Source of the DNA: Pseudarthrobacter sp. PS3-L1
Lineage (GTDB): Bacteria; Actinomycetota; Actinomycetes; Actinomycetales; Micrococcaceae
Reading direction: 5' to 3'
DNA length: 64,000 bases
NCBI RefSeq assembly: GCF_030063285.1
Contig: NZ_JASISU010000002.1
Coordinates: 1-64,000 of the forward strand
Part shown: positions 42,212 through 49,632 of the stretch, in pieces
Layout: each line of letters opens with the position of its first letter
Position numbering within the stretch: position 1 is the stretch's first letter
Position numbers and translations under genes: made by a program
The notes under the pieces: model-generated
Seen by the model: only the letters and a program-made list of their open reading frames with translations
Told to the model about the DNA's origin: nothing
Databases searched by the model: none

Positions 42212-42254
42212 AAAGCGGCCCTGGCCAATGCAAACGCACTGGCAGAGCCGCTTT
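42212..42254 (-). terminator. Terminator shared by lysR and tRNA-Arg
   Basis: AAAGCGGC (42212-42219) pairs with GCCGCTTT (42247-42254), with a further imperfect inner stem CTGGCC / GGCAG. On the reverse strand the hairpin is followed by TTTTAG, so it ends the tRNA-Arg transcript and can also act on lysR. Confidence 0.7.
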
Positions 42255-42257
42255 GTG

Positions 42258-42330
42258 TGCCCCAGGAGGGAATCGAACCCCCGACCGGCGGATTAGAAGG
42301 CCGCTGCTCTATCCCCTGAGCTACTGGGGC
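42258..42330 (-). tRNA. tRNA-Arg (anticodon TCT)
   Basis: Reverse strand, 73 bases. Acceptor stem GCCCCAG / CTGGGGC with discriminator A, D arm GTAGCTCAGGGGATAGAGC, anticodon loop CTTCTAA (TCT) and T arm GGGGGTTCGATTCCCTC. CCA is not encoded. Confidence 0.97.
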
Positions 42331-42515
42331 TGACACTGCGTAGATCCGGTGGACCTGACGCCTCAAAGAGTTTACCTGACCAGCTGCCGTGGCGGGTATC
42401 GCACCTCCCCTGGGACGTTATCCACATACGGATCTCCTGACCTTTTCCCGCGACCAGTGCCTGAGCAGACTGGAATCTCCATCAGGATTCACTTGCGCAG
42501 ACAGGACACACGATC

Positions 42516-43064
42516 ATGAATGACACCATGACCCTCAGGGGTTTTGTTGCAACGGATGTCAAGACCTCAACCACTCCAGGTGGCGTGCCAACGGCATCCT
42601 TCCGGATGGGGTGCACCGAACGTCGCTTCGACAAGGCACTGGGTGTCTGGATGGATGTGCATACCAACTGGTTTGCCGTTCAGGCATACCGCCAACTTGC
42701 AGGAAACATGGGATGCAGCATCAAAAAGGGGCAGCGCGTCATTGTGGTGGGTCGGCTCGAGCTCAGGAGTTGGGAACATGAGGGACGTGTGTATCACGCG
42801 AGTGAAATTGATGCTGAGTCACTTGGCCACGACCTTACGTGGGGAACAGCCAACTACATCCGCACTGTGTCAGCACCCACGGGAGACCACAGCGGAACCG
42901 GAGACGGCACCTCAGAACCAGGACAGGTTCAGGTGCGCGATGACGAGGGAACCATCCTGAACGTCAACGCTGAGACAGGCGAAGTTGATGACGCTCCCGA
43001 TGGTGAGGAGCAGGCCGGAGACCAAGCCCAGGAGCATCCAGCGTCAGATCGTGAGGCTGCGTAG
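42516..43064 (+). CDS. Single-stranded DNA-binding protein paralogue without the acidic tail tip
   Basis: A 182-residue SSB-like protein. The OB-fold is recognisable: MTLRGFVATDVKTSTTPGGV, FRMGCTERRFDKALGVWMDV and TNWFAVQAYRQLAGNMGCSI with KKGQRVIVVGRLELRSW. The C-terminal half is a long acidic, low-complexity tail that ends HPASDREAA, not the canonical D-D-x-P-F tip. It is a single gene away from rpsF/rpsR, so it is a second SSB, perhaps for competence or recombination. A candidate start ribosome-binding site is not strong. Confidence 0.85.
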   Translation: MNDTMTLRGFVATDVKTSTTPGGVPTASFRMGCTERRFDKALGVWMDVHTNWFAVQAYRQLAGNMGCSIKKGQRVIVVGRLELRSWEHEGRVYHASEIDAESLGHDLTWGTANYIRTVSAPTGDHSGTGDGTSEPGQVQVRDDEGTILNVNAETGEVDDAPDGEEQAGDQAQEHPASDREAA

Positions 43065-43177
43065 CGGGATATTTTGGTGCGGGGCCATGGCTGGGTCTGC
43101 CGGGGGAGGTGTGGCTCAACCAATGTCCTGGGGCGGGGAATGTGAGTTCTTCCGTGGAACACACTAGATTTGGAACC

Positions 43178-44860
43178 ATGGCGGAATTTATCTACACAAT
43201 GACCAAGGCCCGCAAGGCTGTTGGCGAAAAACTCATTCTCGACGACGTAAGCATGTCCTTCTTCCCGGGTGCAAAGATCGGTGTTGTTGGTCCTAACGGT
43301 GCCGGTAAGTCCACCATCCTGAAAATCATGGCTGGACTGGACACCCCCTCTAACGGCGAAGCTCGGCTCAGCCCGGGATATTCCGTGGGAATCCTGCTAC
43401 AGGAACCTCCGCTGAACGAGGAAAAAACCGTTCTGGGCAACGTCCAGGAAGGCGTTGGAGAGATCTACGGAAAGATCCAGCGCTTTAACGAGATCTCCGA
43501 AGAGATGGCCAGCCCCGACGCGGACTACGACGTGCTCCTCGAAGAAATGGGCAAGCTCCAGGAAGCAATTGACGATGCCGATGCCTGGGACCTCGACTCC
43601 CAGCTGGAGCAGGCTATGGATGCACTCCGTTGCCCGCCAGCTGACTCAGAGGTCACCAACCTTTCGGGCGGTGAGCGTCGCCGGGTTGCCCTGTGCAAAC
43701 TCCTGCTCCAGAAGCCTGACCTGCTGCTGCTGGACGAGCCCACCAACCACCTTGACGCCGAAAGTGTCCTGTGGCTGGAGCAGCATCTCTCGTCCTACTC
43801 CGGTGCGGTGTTGGCCGTGACTCACGACAGGTACTTCCTGGACCACGTAGCAGAATGGATCGCAGAGGTTGACCGCGGCCACCTCTACCCCTACGAGGGC
43901 AACTACTCCACCTACCTTGAGAAGAAGCGCGCCCGCCTTGAAGTTCAAGGTAAGAAGGACGCCAAGCAGGCCAAGCGACTCACCGAAGAACTCGAGTGGG
44001 TCCGGTCCAACGCCAAGGGACGGCAGACAAAGTCCAAGGCGCGATTGGCCCGCTACGAGGAGATGGCTGCGGAGGCTGACCGCACCCGCAAGCTCGACTT
44101 CGAAGAGATCCAGATCCCGCCGGGACCACGCCTGGGTGGTGTTGTCCTTGAGGCGAAGAATCTCCAGAAGGGCTTTGACGGCCGCACCCTGATCGACGGG
44201 CTGAGCTTCACGCTTCCCCGCAACGGCATTGTTGGCGTCATCGGCCCCAACGGTGTCGGAAAGTCGACGCTGTTCAAGACCATTGTGGGCCTCGAGGAGC
44301 TGGACGGTGGTGATCTCAAGATCGGGGATTCGGTCAAGATCTCCTACGCTGACCAGAGCCGTGGTGGCATTGATCCCACCAAGACCCTCTGGGAAGTTGT
44401 CTCGGATGGACTGGACTTCATCCAGGTAGGGCAGGTAGAAATGCCGTCCCGTGCCTACGTGGCAGCCTTCGGCTTCAAGGGGCCGGATCAGCAGAAGAAG
44501 GCGGGTGTGCTCTCCGGTGGTGAGCGTAACCGCCTCAACCTGGCACTGACCCTCAAGCAGGGCGGAAACCTCCTGCTCCTTGATGAGCCCACTAACGACC
44601 TTGACGTCGAGACCCTCTCCAGCCTAGAGAACGCGCTGCTGGAATTCCCGGGCTGTGCTGTTGTGGTCTCGCACGATCGTTGGTTCCTGGACCGTGTCTC
44701 CACCCACATCCTCGCCTATGAGGGTGACGAGGAAAACCCGGCAAAGTGGTACTGGTTCGAGGGCAACTTCGAGTCCTACGAAGAGAACAAGATCGAGCGC
44801 CTTGGCCCGGACGCCGCCACGCCGCACCGCGTGACGCACCGCCGCCTGACGCGCGACTGA
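43178..44860 (+). CDS. ettA: Energy-dependent translational throttle protein EttA (ABC-F)
   Basis: A 560-residue ABC-F protein with two ATPase domains: Walker A GPNGAGKST, signature LSGGERRRVALCK, Walker B LLLLDEPTNHLD in domain 1, and GPNGVGKST, LSGGERNRLNLAL, LLLLDEPTNDLD in domain 2. The inter-domain linker (P-site tRNA-interaction motif) is charged (KKDAKQAKRLTEELEWVRSN). Full-length similarity to EttA, which gates the ribosome at low energy charge. The start MAEFIYTMTKARKAVGEK is the EttA start. Confidence 0.94.
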   Translation: MAEFIYTMTKARKAVGEKLILDDVSMSFFPGAKIGVVGPNGAGKSTILKIMAGLDTPSNGEARLSPGYSVGILLQEPPLNEEKTVLGNVQEGVGEIYGKIQRFNEISEEMASPDADYDVLLEEMGKLQEAIDDADAWDLDSQLEQAMDALRCPPADSEVTNLSGGERRRVALCKLLLQKPDLLLLDEPTNHLDAESVLWLEQHLSSYSGAVLAVTHDRYFLDHVAEWIAEVDRGHLYPYEGNYSTYLEKKRARLEVQGKKDAKQAKRLTEELEWVRSNAKGRQTKSKARLARYEEMAAEADRTRKLDFEEIQIPPGPRLGGVVLEAKNLQKGFDGRTLIDGLSFTLPRNGIVGVIGPNGVGKSTLFKTIVGLEELDGGDLKIGDSVKISYADQSRGGIDPTKTLWEVVSDGLDFIQVGQVEMPSRAYVAAFGFKGPDQQKKAGVLSGGERNRLNLALTLKQGGNLLLLDEPTNDLDVETLSSLENALLEFPGCAVVVSHDRWFLDRVSTHILAYEGDEENPAKWYWFEGNFESYEENKIERLGPDAATPHRVTHRRLTRD

Positions 44861-44914
44861 CGCTTCCAGGGACGTGAGACCAAGACCCTGAGCACAAAAT
44901 ACGGCGCACGAAAT

Positions 44915-44956
44915 ACGGCCTGCCCCCTGGAATCCAGGGTGCAGGCCGTTTTGTTT
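44915..44956 (+). terminator. Rho-independent terminator after ettA
   Basis: ACGGCCTGC (44915-44923) pairs with GCAGGCCGT (44941-44949), inner CTGGA / TCCAG, followed by TTTGTTTT. Confidence 0.9.
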
Positions 44957-44988
44957 TCGGTTGAAGGGGACGGATACGCCCCGGGCGC

Positions 44989-45930
44989 CTAGCGCGTCTG
45001 GTTTTCCGGAGGGCCATCCACAAAACCTTCGGGCACGCGCACCATTCCTTCTTGGGCTACGGTTGCCACAAGCTCACCCTGGCGGTTAAATATCTGGCCC
45101 TTCGCGAGCCCGCGGGCACCCTGGGCCGTTGGAGAGTCCTGAACGTACAGCAACCACTCGTCCACCCGTGCCGGACGGTGCCACCACATGGCATGGTCAA
45201 GGCTGGCCACATTCATGCCGGGAGTGATCCAGCTCAGCCCGTGTCGGCGGAGGATAGCCTCGAGCAGCGTGTAGTCGCTGGCGTAGGCAAGGGCTGCCCG
45301 GTGGAGGTTGGCGTCTTCTGGCATAGGCCCGAAGGTCTTCATCCACACGGCATTGACCGCCTGTTGGGGTCCTTTGGCGGACACATACAGTGGGCTGTCA
45401 ATGTGACGGATATCAAATGGGCGTTCATAGGCCCAATGCCTGGCCACTGGATGGTCGAAGGCCCCCAACAGGTCTGCGGTAGTGGGCAGCGACTCCGGAT
45501 CCGGGACGTCCGCTGGCATGCGCACCTGGTGTTCCACGCCGTCGTCGGCAGTCTGGAATGAGGCGATCATCGACAGGATTGGCTTGCCGTTCTGGTAGGC
45601 GTGGACCCGGCGGGCCGAGAACGACCTGCCGTCGCGGAGCCTTTCGACGCCGAAGGTGATGTTCGCGTTGGCGTCGCCCGGGCGCAGGAAATATCCATGC
45701 ATGGAGTGGATGTCACGGTCCGGCTCGACTGTCCTGACTGCCGCCACGATGGACTGCGCCAGCACCTGGCCACCGAAGACACGCTGGCCGGGCTGCCTCT
45801 GCGAGGGTCCCAGGAAAATGTCTTCGTCCGTCCGCACACCCTGCAGGTCACCCAGCGTCAGAAGGTCGATCAGTGAGGCAGTAGGGTCTCCGCCGGGCGA
45901 AACGGGCAGCGGTGCGGGGGCTTCAGTCAT
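44989..45930 (-). CDS. tesB: Acyl-CoA thioesterase II
   Basis: A 313-residue double-hotdog thioesterase that hydrolyses medium- and long-chain acyl-CoA. RVFGGQVLAQSIVAAVRTVE, HSMHGYFLRPGDANANI, SFSARRVHAYQNGKPILSMI and the C-terminal LDHAMWWHRPARVDEWLLY with AKGQIFNRQGELVATVAQEG are the TesB landmarks, including the catalytic Asp in SLDHAMWWH. Single gene, divergent from the hypothetical gene at 45994. Confidence 0.93.
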   Translation of the reverse strand: MTEAPAPLPVSPGGDPTASLIDLLTLGDLQGVRTDEDIFLGPSQRQPGQRVFGGQVLAQSIVAAVRTVEPDRDIHSMHGYFLRPGDANANITFGVERLRDGRSFSARRVHAYQNGKPILSMIASFQTADDGVEHQVRMPADVPDPESLPTTADLLGAFDHPVARHWAYERPFDIRHIDSPLYVSAKGPQQAVNAVWMKTFGPMPEDANLHRAALAYASDYTLLEAILRRHGLSWITPGMNVASLDHAMWWHRPARVDEWLLYVQDSPTAQGARGLAKGQIFNRQGELVATVAQEGMVRVPEGFVDGPPENQTR

Positions 45931-45993
45931 GCTTCGACTCTAGACGCCACCCTGAGGCCGCTCAACTGGAGCCGTGACGGTAGTGTTCTAGGT

Positions 45994-46665
45994 GTGTCAG
46001 AGCTCCTCACTTCCTCTTTCCATTTCGCCGATCCCCAGGATCTGGCGGACCTCCGTACTTTTGTGACCCGCGCCAAAAACGTTGACGACGGCGCCATTCG
46101 CCTGCAGGGATCGGGTTCGGTTTTGGCCGCATACGTCTGCGTTCTGCGGCCCCGGTTGTTGGGCGAATCGACGCCTACCATTCTGGGACTGCGCACCATG
46201 GCGCTGTCCCGTCCCTCAACAGTGGACGTGACGGTTCCACTGTCAGCAGTTCTGGACCGGATCGCCCGTGCGTCGGAAAACTCGGCCAGCCTGCCGGTTC
46301 CGCCGTCCACGGTCAGCGAGTCCTGGACGGGTGTGAGCGCGCCAAGGTCGGGGTGGGACCCCGTGGGGCCCGTCTCGGAGATCGATCTCCGGAGTGTTGC
46401 GGAGGCAGGGATCAGGGAGGTCGCCGACCTGGTGCCGAGCAGTGCAGGTGCGATGATGGTCAACAACGCCCGGGCCAACGTCTGGGGGCGTCCGGTAGAT
46501 TTTGCCGCTGGCTTGCCCGCGGGTGCCGCATTCGCAGCCCTGACCCTTGGGTTCCTGGCGGACGGTAAGCAGGAGCTCTACCGCGCCGGGCGCTGGTTCC
46601 GGCTCAGTGGCCCGCGCGGCCACGTCCTGATCCGGACAGGAATAAACATCGGACTGCCGCGCTAG
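45994..46665 (+). CDS. Conserved hypothetical actinobacterial protein
   Basis: A 223-residue protein starting GTG 45994 (SELLTSSFHFADPQDLADLR). The middle carries TVDVTVPLSAVLDRIARASE, and the C-terminus LRTGINIGLPR resembles no enzyme I know. No membrane segment or metal motif. Homologous proteins occur across Micrococcaceae next to tesB; that statement is from memory of gene order and is not verified. Function unknown. Confidence 0.75.
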   Translation: MSELLTSSFHFADPQDLADLRTFVTRAKNVDDGAIRLQGSGSVLAAYVCVLRPRLLGESTPTILGLRTMALSRPSTVDVTVPLSAVLDRIARASENSASLPVPPSTVSESWTGVSAPRSGWDPVGPVSEIDLRSVAEAGIREVADLVPSSAGAMMVNNARANVWGRPVDFAAGLPAGAAFAALTLGFLADGKQELYRAGRWFRLSGPRGHVLIRTGINIGLPR

Positions 46666-46716
46666 AGATCGTCAGTGAAGGGTCGGTGTGTTGGGGCTGA
46701 GTGGTTCCGAACGTCT

Positions 46717-47223
46717 TCAGCGCAGCGCTCCGGAGGAGGGACTGTTGATCATGGACAGTGCGGCACGCTCCATGTAATCCCACAGCGTGCCCTCGTGCAG
46801 GGGCGGAAGTTCAAGGGCGTCCACGGCCACACGCATGTGGAGCAACCACCGATCTTTTGCCTCGGGGGTGACCCCGAATGGCATGTGGCGCATGCGCAGC
46901 CGGGGGTGTCCGCGTTCCTGTCCATAGGTTGTGGGGCCTCCCCAATACTGCTCAAGAAACATGAGGAACCGGCGTTTTGCCGGCCCCAGATCCTCTTCCG
47001 GGTACATGGCCCGTAGAAGCGGATCTGCTGCGACGCCATCGTAAAACACGTCGATGAGCTTCACGAAGGTCTCGTGTCCGCCGACGGCGTCGTAGAAGTT
47101 GTCTGTGTAAAGGGGCTTGGTGAAGGGATCGTTCTGCAACAGCTGGCGCGGCTGCCCCGGTCCGCCTGGGGCAGATCCGCCTGTCGCTGTTCCACCCGAT
47201 GATGGATCTGTTGGTGAAGTCAT
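46717..47223 (-). CDS. glbO: Truncated hemoglobin, GlbO type
   Basis: A 168-residue group II truncated globin. NFYDAVGGHETFVKLIDVFY, EDLGPAKRRFLMFLEQYWGG, then RGHPRLRMRHMPFGVTPEAK with the proximal His and WLLHMRVAVDALEL match mycobacterial GlbO. An N-terminal Gly/Pro-rich tail (about 28 residues) is extra. It binds oxygen or detoxifies nitric oxide. It follows the mscS gene by 3 bases in the same direction, so the pair is likely one operon. Confidence 0.92.
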   Translation of the reverse strand: MTSPTDPSSGGTATGGSAPGGPGQPRQLLQNDPFTKPLYTDNFYDAVGGHETFVKLIDVFYDGVAADPLLRAMYPEEDLGPAKRRFLMFLEQYWGGPTTYGQERGHPRLRMRHMPFGVTPEAKDRWLLHMRVAVDALELPPLHEGTLWDYMERAALSMINSPSSGALR

Positions 47224-47226
47224 GAT

Positions 47227-47943
47227 TCAGTCGCCTGCCTTCTGCTGTGTTTTGTTCAGTTGCCCGGTGGTGGGGCCGGTGGGGTGTTCATCAACGGTGA
47301 CTGCGGTTGCAGGCTCTTCGATGGAGCTGGTGGGTGCACCAGCGGCAATATATTTCCCTTGGGACCGGTTGCCCACACGGAGAATTTCGCCGTTGCGCAG
47401 GTACCAGATGGCGCCGTCCTCTGCGAGGACACGGGTGATCCGAAGGCCCATCGCCTGCACGGTACCCACGACCTCACTGGTTTCGATCACATCGCCAATT
47501 CCGTATTGGTCCTCGATGGTAATGAAGATGCCGGCCAGGAAATCACGGATCAGCTGCTGCGCGCCGAAACCAATGGCAATACCCAGGATGCCTACGCTGG
47601 TCAGCAGCGGCGCGATATTGATGTTCAGGTTCTGCAGGACATACATGATCGTAATGATGGCAATCAGCACGCCCACCACGCTCTTGAGCAGGGCCCCGAT
47701 GGTCTCGGATCGTTGAACCCTTCGCTCATGGTCCAGGGCACGCAATGCCGGGCTGACCCACCGGAAGTGTTTGCGTTTAAAAAGGGAGGACCCGGTGGCG
47801 ACCCGGCGCGTCACCCGGGAGATGACAAAAGAGGCCACAACCCAGACAACAACGCCGACTCCGACGCTGATCAGCACTCCGGGGAGGCTGAAGCCTGCGG
47901 GCGCGTCCGTCAAGGAAGCTGTTATCGACAACGGGCTGCTCAT
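47227..47943 (-). CDS. Small MscS family mechanosensitive channel
   Basis: A 238-residue membrane protein. TM segments at about 22-45 and 87-105, then the pore helix TM3 with SVGILGIAIGFGAQQLIRDF, followed by the MscS beta domain GIFITIEDQYGIGDVIET and VLAEDGAIWYLRNGEILRVG. The C-terminal alpha/beta domain of the E. coli protein is replaced by a short acidic tail. It releases osmolytes on hypo-osmotic shock. Co-directional with glbO. Confidence 0.9.
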   Translation of the reverse strand: MSSPLSITASLTDAPAGFSLPGVLISVGVGVVVWVVASFVISRVTRRVATGSSLFKRKHFRWVSPALRALDHERRVQRSETIGALLKSVVGVLIAIITIMYVLQNLNINIAPLLTSVGILGIAIGFGAQQLIRDFLAGIFITIEDQYGIGDVIETSEVVGTVQAMGLRITRVLAEDGAIWYLRNGEILRVGNRSQGKYIAAGAPTSSIEEPATAVTVDEHPTGPTTGQLNKTQQKAGD

Positions 47944-48060
47944 CTACGGAAAATCTCCTTTGGGTGTGCCGGCAGCATCGACGCATTGTGCCGGTCAGGC
48001 GTGTTCGCCCGACGCATAAGACTCTGGTGTCGATTCAGCCTAGCGCCGTAGCGTGCAGGC

Positions 48061-49065
48061 ATGCGCATTCTGATCTTGGGTGGGAACGCCTGGCTGGGAC
48101 AGCTGATCGCCCGCCATGGTGTTGACAGCGGTCATGACGTGACCTGCGTGGTACGCGGGACCTCGGGCGAGGTTGCTTTGGGTGCCACGCTGGTGACTGC
48201 GGACCGCGACAACGACGACGGACTGGCAGCTGTGGCGGACATCAGGTGGGATGCAGTCATTGACGTTGCCCGTCAGCCCGGTCACGTGCGCCGTGCAGTC
48301 CGGGACCTTCGCGGTGCCGCCCGGTACGTTTTCGTCTCATCCGCCAGCGCCTACGCGCAGCAAGGTCCCTTGGGCCAGGGGGAAGACGCAGCGCTTCTTA
48401 CCCCTCTGGCAGCAGATGTCATGGAGTCGACAGCGGACTACGGGGCAGCGAAGGTTGCCTGTGAGGAGGCCATCCTCACGAGTTTTGGCCCAGGCCGATC
48501 GTTGATCGCACGGGCGGGGCTGATAGGCGGTCCGGGTGATACTTCCGGGCGGACAGGCTATTGGCCCCTGCGCTGTGCTTTTCCTGCTCGCGCTGATGGA
48601 GGTGTTCTGGCCCCGGATGATCTTGGAATTCCCACGCAGATCATCGATGTCCGCGATTTGGCTGCCTGGCTGATCCGCGGCTGTGAGCAAGGAACTGCCG
48701 GAATCTTCAACGCGACCGGCTACTCGATTCCCCTGGGCGAGCATCTTGCGCAGGCCCGTCTGGCCGCCGGACACGGCGGACGTCTCGTCTTGGCCGCCGG
48801 GCAGTGGCTCAAGGCCAGAAACATTAGCGAATGGTCCGGCCCCTCGTCGTTACCCCTGTGGCTGAGCGATCCGGACTGGCAGGGAATGAATGCGCGGTCC
48901 AACGGGCGCGCCGTCGCGCGTGGACTCTCGCTGCGACCACTCGTGGATACTTTGCGGGACACCCTCGACTGGGAAGTGCAGCAGGGTATCGACCGCCAGA
49001 GAGAGGCTGGTTTGACCCGGGCAGAGGAAGCCGAGCTTCTGGCAGAAATCTGTGGCGGCCGTTGA
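48061..49065 (+). CDS. NAD-dependent epimerase/dehydratase family protein
   Basis: A 334-residue extended short-chain dehydrogenase. The Rossmann motif ILILGGNAWLGQLIARHGVD, VIDVARQPGHVRRAVRDLRG, VFVSSASAYAQQGPL with the catalytic Ser, and YGAAKVACEEAILTSF with the Tyr-x3-Lys. The C-terminus lacks the usual sugar-nucleotide motif, so the substrate is unclear. A single gene divergent from the mscS operon. Confidence 0.85.
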   Translation: MRILILGGNAWLGQLIARHGVDSGHDVTCVVRGTSGEVALGATLVTADRDNDDGLAAVADIRWDAVIDVARQPGHVRRAVRDLRGAARYVFVSSASAYAQQGPLGQGEDAALLTPLAADVMESTADYGAAKVACEEAILTSFGPGRSLIARAGLIGGPGDTSGRTGYWPLRCAFPARADGGVLAPDDLGIPTQIIDVRDLAAWLIRGCEQGTAGIFNATGYSIPLGEHLAQARLAAGHGGRLVLAAGQWLKARNISEWSGPSSLPLWLSDPDWQGMNARSNGRAVARGLSLRPLVDTLRDTLDWEVQQGIDRQREAGLTRAEEAELLAEICGGR

Positions 49066-49089
49066 TCCAGGCAGCATAAAGACGCTCTG

Positions 49090-49563
49090 TCAGGTGGCTG
49101 TAGTGACAGGTGCGTGGAGCACCGGAAAATTCACACTGCGGGCAATAAAGCACACGGCATTAGCTGCTTTATGTAGTTCCTCGGCACCGGAAACATGCGC
49201 GGGGTCGGCCACGGTGACCTGCGGATTCAGCGTTACCGATGCGAACTGCCCACTGCCGTCCCGATTCAGTCGCATCAGGCCCGTTGCGTTGTCCTCATAG
49301 GAGGTCACCACCACTCCGCGCTGGACAGCGATGTGGAGGAAAGAGAGCATGTGGCACTGAGCCAGGGCACTGAGCAGCAGCTGCTCGGGATTGAAGCGGT
49401 TCTTGTCACCGTGAAACGTGGAATCGGCAGAACCGGCCAGGACCGGCAGCCCGGGAATCAGGATGTCGTGATCGCGGGAGTACCCCCGGTAGGTCGACGT
49501 ACCCTTACCCAGGTTGCCGGTCCACCGCACCGTGAGTTCGTAGCGGTGTTCATCGAGTTTCAT
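49090..49563 (-). CDS. OsmC/Ohr family peroxiredoxin-like protein
   Basis: A 157-residue OsmC-fold protein. FNPEQLLLSALAQCHMLSFL gives the first Cys and AANAVCFIARSVNFPVLHAP the second, the redox pair of the family. Such proteins reduce organic hydroperoxides using thiols such as mycothiol-linked or lipoyl carriers. Start MKLDEHRYELTVRW. Same direction as pepN. Confidence 0.9.
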   Translation of the reverse strand: MKLDEHRYELTVRWTGNLGKGTSTYRGYSRDHDILIPGLPVLAGSADSTFHGDKNRFNPEQLLLSALAQCHMLSFLHIAVQRGVVVTSYEDNATGLMRLNRDGSGQFASVTLNPQVTVADPAHVSGAEELHKAANAVCFIARSVNFPVLHAPVTTAT

Positions 49564-49632
49564 GGGGCAAGTCTAGGACCACACCACGGGACACAGCGGT
49601 CCCGTGGTGTGGTGGCCCAGGGCTCAGGCGTC

